A stretch of DNA of 6,766 bases from Paracoccaceae bacterium (GCA_003535335.1 DOHJ01000011.1:1113-7878), one strand, 5' to 3'. Positions 1-6,176 are shown, counted from the stretch's first letter. The notes: generated by a model not told the origin, from the letters alone. Program-made: numbers and translations.

Positions 1-379
1 GCGAGGTATCAAGCGGCGAGCGGCGGCAAACCGACCGGATCAGTTTTTGACGTTCTTGGGCCAACACCTTGCTGGTGGCGAGTGTCACAAGTTTGTCAGA
101 CCAAAGATCCAGCCCCGCACGCATTAGGCCAATCAGCACAAAAACCGTGGCCACCAGAACGGGCTGCATGGCACTGGACTGACCGGCCACCAGCGCCGCA
201 AACAGCCACGCCACAACTGCGGCCTGAGCGATCCATAACAAGGCAGATGCCACAGAGACCATTCCGGAAAACCTCAGTTTGGAATGCACCGAAGCTGTGG
301 CCTGAGCCAACCATTTTTTTGGGGTGATTTCGGATTGAGTTTCAGGCAGGGTGCAGGTCTCCGTGATGATAGATTCCAA
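1..379 (-). CDS. cydD: CydD, thiol/heme ABC exporter subunit (N-terminal part, cut by window edge)
   Basis: CydD pairs with CydC to form an inner-membrane ABC exporter (described as a cysteine/glutathione exporter, more recently as a heme transporter) needed to assemble cytochrome bd oxidase. About 126 codons are present; the ATPase domain lies beyond the edge. The frame shows a hydrophilic start, then a membrane segment containing ALLWIAQAAVVAWLFAALV, a second one containing VLVATVFVLIGLMRAGL, then WSDKLVTLATSKVLAQERQK and RRSPLDTS. This order (transmembrane domain start, IAQA, RAGLD, SPLDTS) is what I recall from alphaproteobacterial CydD; it is recognised by pattern, not by a search. The start is uncertain: an in-frame TAA lies at 394-392, no ATG precedes the conserved region, and TTG at 379 is the first candidate but lacks a Shine-Dalgarno. 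A CTG at 349 has GGAG nine bases upstream. It follows ptsP on the same strand. Another type I ABC transmembrane subunit is the alternative. Confidence 0.75.
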   Translation of the reverse strand, partial: MESIITETCTLPETQSEITPKKWLAQATASVHSKLRFSGMVSVASALLWIAQAAVVAWLFAALVAGQSSAMQPVLVATVFVLIGLMRAGLDLWSDKLVTLATSKVLAQERQKLIRSVCRRSPLDTS

Positions 380-395
380 GGGATTGTCAAGTTAG

Positions 396-440
396 CGGCG
401 TTTGGTCCCGAGCATCGATGCTGACCGCGACCAAACGCCG
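396..440. repeat. Nested inverted repeat between ptsP and cydD
   Basis: The arms CGGCGTTTGGTC (396-407) and GACCAAACGCCG (429-440) are perfect 12-bp complements. The 21-nt loop holds a second perfect palindrome, AGCATCGATGCT (411-422). On the minus strand it begins 21 nt after the ptsP stop and ends 16 nt before the likely cydD start. No T-run follows it in either direction, so it is not a standard intrinsic terminator. It may be an mRNA processing or stabilising hairpin, a Rho-independent-like pause, or a protein-binding site. The role is inferred only. Confidence 0.6.
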
Positions 441-461
441 GAATTTAGCCCGTTCTATGGC

Positions 462-2702
462 CTAAAGGTTGCGAAGCCAATCCATAACCGCAGGTCGCAC
501 AGATTGATCGCCATTGTCACGGGCCTGATCAATCACCTTTTTGACCTCGTCCAGATTGGTTTTCCTCAAAAGGCTTTTGACCGGCCCAACCGAGGACGGC
601 CGCATTGACAGGCTACGCAAACCCATGGCGGCAAAGCAGATGGCCTCAACAGGGCGGCCCGCGTCTTCGCCACAAAACGACACCGGTGTGCCCGATTGCA
701 CGCAGCGCTGAACGATTTGTTCGATCATGCTTAGAAAGCTGACATTCAGGCAATCATAGCGTTTGCGCACCAGTTCATTTTCACGATCAGCTGCAAAAAA
801 GAACTGTTTCAAATCATTGCCGCCGATTGAAATAAAGCCCACATCATCAAAGAATTTTTGCGGTGCAAATGTCAGCGACGGGGTTTCCAGCATGGCACCG
901 GATGTAATGCGTTTTGGAACAACATGACCCAGATTTTTTTCACGTTCGATTTCCTTTTGCAAATAATTATGGGCGGCATAATATTCTTCGGACTGGGCAA
1001 TAAACGGGAACATCACAGACAAGGGGCGGCCATTTGCCGCACGGATCAAGGCCTGAAGTTGCATGCGCAAAACCCCGGGCCGGTCCAGCCCCACCCGAAT
1101 GGCGCGCCAGCCCATGGCCGGATTTGGCTCATCCGGGGTGCGCAAAAACGGCAGCACTTTATCCGAGCCGATATCAAGGGTGCGAAACACCACAGGTTTG
1201 CCATTTGCGGCCTCGATCACCCGACTGTATTGGGTAACCAGTTCCTTGCGTTTTGGCATCTGGCTTCGGATTAAAAACTGTAATTCGGTGCGAAACAGGC
1301 CAACCCCGTCTGCACCCGAATTTTCCAAAGACGGCAATTCGGCAATCAGGCCGGCGTTCATTGACAGGCTGATAATATGACCATCCAGCGTCTTGGCGGG
1401 TTTGTCGCGGATCCAGCTATAGCGCTCTTGCTCTTTTGCCAGCATGGCGATTTTATCTTTGAAGGCTGAAACCACGCTTTCGTCAGGGCGCAAATGCACA
1501 ACGCCGCGTTCGCCGTCAATCATGATGTGATCACCGTTCAGGGCCTCGGTGGTGATGCGTTTTGCATGGATCACCAGCGGGATCGACAAGGCGCGGGCCA
1601 CGATTGCTGCGTGGCTGCCGACGGATCCTTCCTCCAGCACAACGCCGCGCAAACTGCGACCATATTCCAGCAATTCTCCGGGGCCGATATTGCGCGCCAC
1701 AAGCACCGGATTTGCGGGCATTTCGGCCCCTGTTTTACTGCCCTGTCCGGTCAAAATACGCAGCAGCCGGTTTGACAGGTCATCCAGATCATGCAGGCGT
1801 TCGCGCAGATAAGGGTCCGGCACCTGTTCCATGCGAGCGCGCGCGACGGACTGTTCTTTTTCAACAGCCGCCTCGGCAGATAGCCCACGCGCGATGTCTT
1901 CTTGCATCCGGCGCATCCAGCCCTTGGAATTGGCAAACATCCGGTAAGCTTCCAGCACCTGCATCTGTTCCTTGTCACCGCTGCCGGCTGTGGACAGCAT
2001 GTCATCAACCGAGACCCGCAATTTATTCACCGCTTCTTGCAGCCGTGCCAGCTCGACGTGGGGATCATCGGCAATCGGGTTGGTCACCACCACGCGCGGT
2101 TCGTGCAAATAAACGTTGCCCTCTGCCGCGCCTTCCTGTGCCACACCACCGCGAAACAGCACTGGTTGGGTGTGGCGGGCCGACAATGCGGCACCTTCGC
2201 CAATAAATGCGCCCAATTCGGTCATTTCCGCCACCACCATGGCCACCACTTCCAGCGCGTATTCTTCGTCCTCGGTATAGCTGTGCGCCGCTTTGCATTG
2301 CACCACCAAAACGCCCAGTTGTTCACCCAGCCGCTGGATTGGAACGCCAATGAAGGACGGAAATATTTCTTCGCCGGTTTCGGGCATATAGCGAAAACCG
2401 GGCGCGGAGGGGGCATCATCGGTATTAATAACGCGGCCGGTTTTTGCCACGCGCCCGACTAAACCTTCGCCTAGACGCAGGCGGGTTTTGTGAACCGATT
2501 CAGGATTTAAACCTTCGGTCGCGCACAGCTCCAGAGTCTCGTCATCGCGAAATAAATAAATCGAGCAAACCTCGCAGCTCATTGAATTGGCAATGATCTG
2601 GGTGATACAGTCAAGCCGTTCCTGACCCTCGCTTTCCTGGGCAAGCGCTTCTCGTAAACGGCTCAGCAGGGAGCGGCTCTGGCTTTCACTGTTTTCGTTC
2701 AT
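462..2702 (-). CDS. ptsP: Phosphoenolpyruvate--protein phosphotransferase PtsP (enzyme I-Ntr)
   Basis: Cytoplasmic first enzyme of the nitrogen phosphotransferase system: it takes phosphate from PEP onto a histidine and passes it to NPr and then EIIA-Ntr, a regulatory relay. The product is 746 residues, the usual PtsP length. Domain order: GAF sensor (about 20-165, with SCEVCSIYLFRDDETLELCA), EI N-terminal and swivelling domains (about 180-410) with active-site His364 in VGSHAAIVARAL, and a C-terminal PEP-binding barrel (about 435-690) with GVGLFRTE (466-473), FRTLDIGSDK (506-515), SIGGNDLKQF (625-634) and catalytic Cys677 in SFCGEDAG. All key residues are present. The GAF domain is what separates PtsP from sugar-PTS enzyme I; in some relatives it senses glutamine. 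The ATG at 2702 is chosen because AGAGG (2714-2710) lies seven bases upstream and family similarity begins there; the frame stays open to an ATG at 2819, but those 39 residues look non-conserved. It lies downstream of lysC on the same strand. Confidence 0.95.
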   Translation of the reverse strand: MNENSESQSRSLLSRLREALAQESEGQERLDCITQIIANSMSCEVCSIYLFRDDETLELCATEGLNPESVHKTRLRLGEGLVGRVAKTGRVINTDDAPSAPGFRYMPETGEEIFPSFIGVPIQRLGEQLGVLVVQCKAAHSYTEDEEYALEVVAMVVAEMTELGAFIGEGAALSARHTQPVLFRGGVAQEGAAEGNVYLHEPRVVVTNPIADDPHVELARLQEAVNKLRVSVDDMLSTAGSGDKEQMQVLEAYRMFANSKGWMRRMQEDIARGLSAEAAVEKEQSVARARMEQVPDPYLRERLHDLDDLSNRLLRILTGQGSKTGAEMPANPVLVARNIGPGELLEYGRSLRGVVLEEGSVGSHAAIVARALSIPLVIHAKRITTEALNGDHIMIDGERGVVHLRPDESVVSAFKDKIAMLAKEQERYSWIRDKPAKTLDGHIISLSMNAGLIAELPSLENSGADGVGLFRTELQFLIRSQMPKRKELVTQYSRVIEAANGKPVVFRTLDIGSDKVLPFLRTPDEPNPAMGWRAIRVGLDRPGVLRMQLQALIRAANGRPLSVMFPFIAQSEEYYAAHNYLQKEIEREKNLGHVVPKRITSGAMLETPSLTFAPQKFFDDVGFISIGGNDLKQFFFAADRENELVRKRYDCLNVSFLSMIEQIVQRCVQSGTPVSFCGEDAGRPVEAICFAAMGLRSLSMRPSSVGPVKSLLRKTNLDEVKKVIDQARDNGDQSVRPAVMDWLRNL

Positions 2703-3098
2703 TTTTAAACCTCTGGGGGAATGGCACCCCGATGGTTGATCCTTTGGTTGGTTTTGTTGCTTACATAGTTGCACAGGTGCAGGTCGGGTTTTCAAGGGGA
2801 AATGCTGACGTATGGGCAATGGAAGTTGTAGAAGCTTTGCATTTTCCGGGTTGAGTTGCAGTTGGGAAGATTAAAAACACCACAGCGTAGAATGAATATG
2901 GGTCGTGATGTCCAACATCTGGTAAAAGGGTTAAGTGGGGCAGGGTGCTCCATTTAAACGAAGAAACATCCCTTTGTAAAATTCGTGTAAAAACCGTGTA
3001 AAATCCGTTTGATGGTGGCTAAATCGGCTTTGCCCATATCCGCTCATTCAAGGTGTGCGATAAACAAGGCTGTGATTTTCGCTAAATGGCGAGGGTGT
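2703..3098. other. Gene-free lysC-ptsP intergenic region
   Basis: I find no convincing gene on either strand in this stretch of about 396 bases. It is more AT-rich than its neighbours. It presumably carries the ptsP promoter and 5' leader, but I could not pick a promoter with good -35/-10 spacing. It contains the 11-bp tandem repeats at 2974-3006 and, next to the ptsP start, the ribosome binding site AGAGG. No clear intrinsic terminator for lysC is visible. The length is notable because a tightly coupled lysC-ptsP operon would not need it, so ptsP probably has its own promoter here. Confidence 0.6.
2974..3006. repeat. Three tandem 11-bp repeats upstream of ptsP
   Basis: Three abutting 11-bp units are seen on the plus strand: TTGTAAAATTC (2974-2984), GTGTAAAAACC (2985-2995) and GTGTAAAATCC (2996-3006). 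The shared core is TGTAAAA. Eleven-bp spacing puts each A-tract on nearly the same face of the helix. The array lies about 270 bp upstream of the ptsP start codon and about 90 bp past the lysC stop. It could be an array of protein-binding sites or an intrinsically curved segment; chance local duplication is also possible. Confidence 0.55.
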
Positions 3099-3587
3099 TT
3101 ATCCCGCCTTATCCAACTCGAAGGCGTCATGCAGCGCCTGCACGGCCAGTTCCATATATTTTCGATCCACCAGCACCGAAATCTTGATTTCAGAGGTGGT
3201 GATCACTTTGATATTGATGCCTTCTTTATGCAGCACCTCGAACATTTGCGCCGCAACGCCGGTGTGGCTGCGCATGCCAATACCAACCACCGAAACCTTG
3301 GCAACATCTTTGTCAATTATCAGATCACGGAAATTGATTTCGCCTGAGGATTTGATCTCGGCGATGGCACTTTCAGCCCGTGCCACATGATCAACGGGGC
3401 AGGAAAATGTCATATCCGTGCGCCCCTCTTCGGAAATATTTTGCACGATCATATCCACATTCACGCCCGCCTTGGAAAGCGGCACGAAAATGGCGGCGGC
3501 AATGCCGGGGCGGTCAGCGACCGAGATCAGGGTTATTTTGGCTTCATCGCGTTGACAAGCAACACCGGCGACTACGTTATCTTCCAT
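3099..3587 (-). CDS. Possible in-frame aspartokinase beta subunit (internal start in lysC)
   Basis: Codon 251 of lysC is an ATG (3587-3585) preceded by GAGGAGG five bases upstream, a much better ribosome binding site than that of most genes here. Starting there would give a 162-residue protein holding just the two ACT domains. In Bacillus subtilis and Corynebacterium, lysC makes such a beta subunit from an in-frame start at about codons 247-250, and alpha2beta2 enzymes result. The position match is striking. However, the SD is also simply the codons for an acidic D-E-E-E stretch, so it may be coincidental. Treat this as an overlapping product to be tested, not a separate locus. Confidence 0.4.
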   Translation of the reverse strand: MEDNVVAGVACQRDEAKITLISVADRPGIAAAIFVPLSKAGVNVDMIVQNISEEGRTDMTFSCPVDHVARAESAIAEIKSSGEINFRDLIIDKDVAKVSVVGIGMRSHTGVAAQMFEVLHKEGINIKVITTSEIKISVLVDRKYMELAVQALHDAFELDKAG

Positions 3588-4337
3588 AATTTCCTCCTCG
3601 TCACACACCAATGTGCCCGAATTTTCTGTTTGTTCTTCAAAACTGGAAAGCACCCGCAGCCTGACCTTGAAGCGCATGGCCAATTCAACCGAACGGGTTT
3701 GCAAGACCTTTGCGCCCAGCGACGCCAGCTCCAGCATTTCCTCAAAGGCGATTTTATCCAGCTTGCGGGCCTTGTCGGTGATGCGTGGATCCGTGGTGTA
3801 AACGCCGTCAACATCCGTATAAATATCGCAGCGCTCGGCCCCGAAAGCGGCGGTAAAGGCAACGGCGGTGGTATCGGAGCCACCACGGCCCAGCGTGGTA
3901 ATGCGGCCCTCTTCGCTGATGCCTTGAAAACCGGCAACCACGGCCACCTTCATGCCTTCGGCAAATTTGGCGTTGATGTTTTCGGTTGAAATATCGTTAA
4001 TGCGCGCGGCAGAGTGAACCGAAGTGGTTTGCACCGGCACCTGCCAGCCCTGCCAGCTGCGGGCCGGAACATCCATTGCATCCAAGGTCAGCGCCATCAG
4101 GCCAGCCGTGACATTTTCGCCCGATGATACCACAGCATCATATTCGCGCGCATCATAAATTGGCGCAGTTTCCTCGACCCAGCCAACCAGCTCGTTGGTT
4201 TTGCCCGACATGGCCGAAAGAATAACAATGACATCATAGCCTTTTGCGACCTCGACACCGATGCGTTTTGCAACACGTCTGATGCGGTCCATATTGGCCA
4301 CCGAAGTGCCCCCGAATTTCATTACCAGCGTTGGCAT
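3099..4337 (-). CDS. lysC: Aspartate kinase (aspartokinase), ACT-regulated
   Basis: Phosphorylates L-aspartate with ATP to 4-phospho-L-aspartate, the first step to lysine, threonine, methionine and diaminopimelate; cytoplasmic. The product is 412 residues, typical of the monofunctional Lys/Thr-regulated type. The kinase domain (about 1-245) shows MKFGGTSVA (6-14), SSGENVTAG (71-79), GRGGSDTTA (150-158) and YTDVDGVYTTDPR (173-185). Two ACT domains follow: about 266-335 (ITLISVADRPG, then VDMIVQNISE) and about 346-409 (VSVVGIGMRSHTGVAAQMF, then IKVITTSEIKISVLV). These bind the inhibitory amino acids. The ATG at 4337 is chosen because AAAGGG lies six bases upstream and the kinase motif starts there; the frame is open to an ATG at 4436, but that stretch is unlike the family. 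It lies 111 bp after the WYL regulator gene and upstream of ptsP, all on one strand. The monofunctional length rules out a fused homoserine dehydrogenase. Confidence 0.96.
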   Translation of the reverse strand: MPTLVMKFGGTSVANMDRIRRVAKRIGVEVAKGYDVIVILSAMSGKTNELVGWVEETAPIYDAREYDAVVSSGENVTAGLMALTLDAMDVPARSWQGWQVPVQTTSVHSAARINDISTENINAKFAEGMKVAVVAGFQGISEEGRITTLGRGGSDTTAVAFTAAFGAERCDIYTDVDGVYTTDPRITDKARKLDKIAFEEMLELASLGAKVLQTRSVELAMRFKVRLRVLSSFEEQTENSGTLVCDEEEIMEDNVVAGVACQRDEAKITLISVADRPGIAAAIFVPLSKAGVNVDMIVQNISEEGRTDMTFSCPVDHVARAESAIAEIKSSGEINFRDLIIDKDVAKVSVVGIGMRSHTGVAAQMFEVLHKEGINIKVITTSEIKISVLVDRKYMELAVQALHDAFELDKAG

Positions 4338-4448
4338 TTGCTGCCCTTTATATTCTGTATCTTTCAATCTAGATCTGTTTACGGCGTGGGGGCTGTTAGG
4401 GCAAGCGGGATTGTTTTGTGATGACCGGTGGCCCAATTTGTCGCACCC

Positions 4449-5132
4449 TTAGCAGATGGAATCCTGAGCCTTGTAAGCGGATAGGTTTTTATCCTTTTCG
4501 TCCGCAAAGCAATCTTTGCAAAACGCCATTGTCTGGATCCGGTCCAGACGAAAATTACGAAAGTCATTTCGTTTTTCACACCACGCTGCCAACAGCCATA
4601 TCGGGCTGCAAAATATTAAGGCCAGCGGGCGCAGGGTGCGCAATGAATTCCGGCTGGATTCGTCAATGTAATGGATGCGGATTTTTCGCCTGTTACGAAT
4701 TGATTCGCGCAAGTCTGAAAAGCTGACGCTCCAAGGCAGCGTTGATTGGTTCGCAATGGAATACGTTGTGATTTGTTCCAGTTCCCCTTGTAGACTAGCA
4801 GGCAACACGGCCTGAATTTTGGCAAAGGCACTATCGGCTTTTTGGGCAAACCGCTGATCTGTCCAATGACGCACCATGCTAATCCCAAGGCCAATTGCCT
4901 CCAATTCTTCGGCATCAAAAGTCACCGGCGGCAGGTAGTATTGTTTGTCGATAATGTATCCCACACCCGCTTCGCCGCTGATAGGGGTGCCTGTATTCAT
5001 TAAATCCTGAATGTCGCGGTAAACCGTGCGAGTTGATATTTCAAACTCTTCGGCGATACGCTCGGCCGTCACGGCGCGGCGCCGGCCACGGATAAAGTGA
5101 ACGATCCTGATTAACCTGTCTGCACGCCTCAT
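4449..5132 (-). CDS. YafY-family HTH/WYL-domain transcriptional regulator
   Basis: DNA-binding regulator of the YafY/COG2378 type; 227 residues, the usual length for the short subfamily. The N-terminal winged helix-turn-helix (about 1-60) shows RADRLIRIVHFIRGRR, then AERIAEEFEISTRTVYRDIQ as recognition helix region and GEAGVGYIID as wing. A middle helical part (70-125) follows, then a C-terminal WYL domain (about 145-205) with RKIRIHYIDESS, RTLRPLALIF, the WYL-like IWLLAAWCEKRNDFRNFRLDRI. WYL domains usually sense a ligand, often nucleic acid or a small metabolite; the ligand here is unknown. The ATG at 5132 has AGGGA eight bases upstream and begins the conserved MRRADRL. It is divergent from the RidA-family gene, with a shared palindrome midway, so it probably controls itself and that gene. 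Five cysteines lie in the last 55 residues (175, 185, 205, 208 and the terminal 227). Target genes beyond the neighbour cannot be read from the sequence. Confidence 0.9.
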   Translation of the reverse strand: MRRADRLIRIVHFIRGRRRAVTAERIAEEFEISTRTVYRDIQDLMNTGTPISGEAGVGYIIDKQYYLPPVTFDAEELEAIGLGISMVRHWTDQRFAQKADSAFAKIQAVLPASLQGELEQITTYSIANQSTLPWSVSFSDLRESIRNRRKIRIHYIDESSRNSLRTLRPLALIFCSPIWLLAAWCEKRNDFRNFRLDRIQTMAFCKDCFADEKDKNLSAYKAQDSIC

Positions 5133-5165
5133 TACAATGATCCCTAATTGGCCCGAAATTAAAAA

Positions 5166-5171
5166 AGTATA
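5166..5171 (-). promoter_or_regulatory. Possible -10 box for the WYL regulator gene
   Basis: TATACT on the minus strand, in an AT-rich stretch 33 bp upstream of the regulator start codon. It resembles a sigma-70 -10 element. No good -35 is visible at 16-18 bp; the position where it would lie falls inside the palindrome at 5179-5210, which would fit repression by a bound regulator. Weak call based on six bases. Confidence 0.25.
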
Positions 5172-5178
5172 TTAACAC

Positions 5179-5210
5179 AACTCTACTGACACCATGCTGT
5201 CAGTAGAGTT
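5179..5210. promoter_or_regulatory. 32-bp palindromic operator between the WYL regulator and RidA genes
   Basis: Left arm AACTCTACTGACA (5179-5191) and right arm TGTCAGTAGAGTT (5198-5210) are perfect complements; the centre CCATGC adds a CATG core with one mismatched pair, so 15 of 16 pairs match. It lies 46 bp from the regulator ATG and 45 bp from the RidA ATG, exactly midway. This is the form expected of a dimeric regulator's operator shared by divergent genes. A run of seven T follows the right arm on the plus strand, so it also has the shape of an intrinsic terminator, but no plus-strand gene lies upstream to be terminated. Confidence 0.7.
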
Positions 5211-5255
5211 TTTTTATGTTGGGGTCTCAATCATTATTCAAAATGGAGAACACTG

Positions 5256-5651
5256 ATGAAACGAACACCTGTCAATCCTTGGCCTTGGTCGCTGAAACTC
5301 GGCTATAATCAGGCCGAAATCATTGAACAAAGCAACAGGCAACTGATCTGCGCCGGGCAAACTGCGGTTGATGCCGGGGGCAATCCGCAGCACGATGGGG
5401 ATATGCGCAAACAGATTATTCTTGCGCTTGATAACCTTGATGCTGTTCTGGGCGCTGCCGGTATGGGCCTTGCCAATGTCATTCGTCTGGCGATCGACAC
5501 CACGGATGTGGATGGGGCCCTTAAAAACTTTGATATTTTAGGCGCACGATTTGGGTCAATCAAAGCAGCCCCTCCAATGACCTTGCTCGGTGTCAGGCGG
5601 CTTGCGATCCCCGGTCTTATGTTCGAAATCGAAGCCACCGCGGCCGATTGA
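5256..5651 (+). CDS. RidA/YER057c/UK114-family protein (probable enamine/imine deaminase-like)
   Basis: RidA proteins are small cytoplasmic trimers; the founding member hydrolyses reactive enamine/imine intermediates made by PLP-dependent dehydratases. This protein has 131 residues, the normal family length. Visible features: NPWPWSLKLGYNQAEII at the start, QLICAGQTAVDAGG (29-42), helix DMRKQIILALDNLDAVL, MGLANVIRLAIDTTDVD (70-86), and the C-terminal active-site strand GVRRLAIPGLMFEIEATA (112-129). Arg115 aligns with the arginine that binds the substrate carboxylate in true RidA, and Glu124 or Glu126 fits the conserved acidic position, so catalysis is plausible. The NPW start marks a subgroup distinct from archetypal RidA, so the substrate may differ. 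The ATG is supported by GGAG seven bases upstream. It is the only plus-strand gene here, divergent from the WYL regulator and 45 bp from the shared palindrome, and probably transcribed alone. Confidence 0.92.
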   Translation: MKRTPVNPWPWSLKLGYNQAEIIEQSNRQLICAGQTAVDAGGNPQHDGDMRKQIILALDNLDAVLGAAGMGLANVIRLAIDTTDVDGALKNFDILGARFGSIKAAPPMTLLGVRRLAIPGLMFEIEATAAD

Positions 5652-5653
5652 TT

Positions 5654-5677
5654 AAAGTCCCCGGCAGCTCGGGCTTT
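5654..5677. terminator. Weak hairpin between convergent RidA and DUF1178 genes
   Basis: AAAG and CCCG of the left side pair with CGGGCTTT (5670-5677), with a two-base bulge and a six-base loop, starting two bases after the RidA stop codon. The position between two convergent genes suits a two-way terminator, and the A/T ends give short U-runs either way. The stem is short, bulged and lacks a long T-tract, so the call is tentative. Confidence 0.3.
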
Positions 5678-5732
5678 GACGCGCTAGCCGTGTCCGGGTT
5701 GTTGGGGGCGAAATTGCACTGTTTCCATTTAC

Positions 5733-6176
5733 TTAATTCACCTTGCGGTTTGGCATAAACGGCAGCGGTAGCACCGGCACACCGTCTTCAATCAAATTTT
5801 TGGCCTCTTGCGGGTTTGCCTCGCCATAAATTGACCGCTCGGGCGCATTACCATCATGGATGGCACGCGCCTTGGCGGCAAATTCCATGCCGACATATTC
5901 GGATTTGGCCTCTACCTCGGATTTCAGTTTGGCAATGGCTTTTTCCGCGTCGGTTTGCGGTGCTAAATCGGTGGTTTTCTTTTCGACTTCGGGTTGTTTT
6001 CCCAGTTTGCGGGCAGGGCTAACACGCGGGGCCATGATTGTTTTTTCCACCGAAGTACTGGCGCAATTCGGGCAACTTATCATGCCTGCATCGTGCTGTT
6101 TGTCAAAAGCCGAAGACGACTGGAACCAGCTGTCAAAACTGTGATCGTTTTCGCATTTTAACGTGTACGAGATCAT
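5733..6176 (-). CDS. DUF1178 family protein (putative zinc-ribbon, function unknown)
   Basis: A small conserved alphaproteobacterial/betaproteobacterial family (COG5319) with no established function. It has 147 residues, the usual length. The N-terminus MISYTLKCENDHSFDSWFQS and the motif ISCPNCAS give Cys8, His12, Cys35 and Cys38, arranged like a small zinc ribbon. TIMAPRVSPAR follows, then a charged, probably flexible or coiled linker (about 60-90), then the conserved C-terminal block EYVGMEFAAKARAIHDGNAP, ERSIYGEANPQEAKNLIEDG and VPVLPLP. No signal peptide or membrane segment is seen. The ATG at 6176 has AAGG eight bases upstream. It lies 64 bp after the Nudix gene on the same strand and may be cotranscribed with it. 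Metal binding is inferred from the cysteine pattern only. Family assignment is by recognised motifs. Confidence 0.88.
   Translation of the reverse strand: MISYTLKCENDHSFDSWFQSSSAFDKQHDAGMISCPNCASTSVEKTIMAPRVSPARKLGKQPEVEKKTTDLAPQTDAEKAIAKLKSEVEAKSEYVGMEFAAKARAIHDGNAPERSIYGEANPQEAKNLIEDGVPVLPLPFMPNRKVN

Noticed and set aside
96..314. Minus-strand reading frame starting with ATG at 314, overlapping the cydD start.
   Set aside because: It is out of frame with the clear CydD membrane segments and its translation is Gly/Cys-rich with no recognisable domain.
1562..2206. Long plus-strand open frame inside ptsP.
   Set aside because: Antisense shadow of a well-supported ptsP; its Arg/Pro/Cys-rich composition is typical of a shadow frame.
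2770..2781. Small inverted repeat TGCAC-AG-GTGCA upstream of ptsP.
   Set aside because: Five-bp arms are expected by chance in a few hundred bases; no supporting context.
2703..2819. In-frame upstream extension of ptsP by 39 codons from an ATG at 2819.
   Set aside because: The extension looks like non-coding leader (basic, Gln/Pro-rich, unlike the family), while the ATG at 2702 has a well-spaced AGAGG and gives the normal family length.
3387..3989. Long plus-strand open frame inside lysC.
   Set aside because: Antisense shadow of lysC; no ribosome binding site and no domain seen.
4338..4436. In-frame upstream extension of lysC by 33 codons from an ATG at 4436.
   Set aside because: Aspartokinases start a few residues before KFGGTS; the ATG at 4337 has an AAAGGG site and the extension shows no family similarity.
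4338..4448. Possible lysine riboswitch or attenuator ahead of lysC.
   Set aside because: The gap is only 111 bases, shows no long paired stems or lysine-rich leader peptide, and the riboswitch is not typical of alphaproteobacteria.
5179..5217. The palindrome plus T7 read as a plain intrinsic terminator.
   Set aside because: No plus-strand gene lies upstream to be terminated, and its centring between divergent starts fits an operator better; a secondary role in stopping antisense transcripts remains possible.
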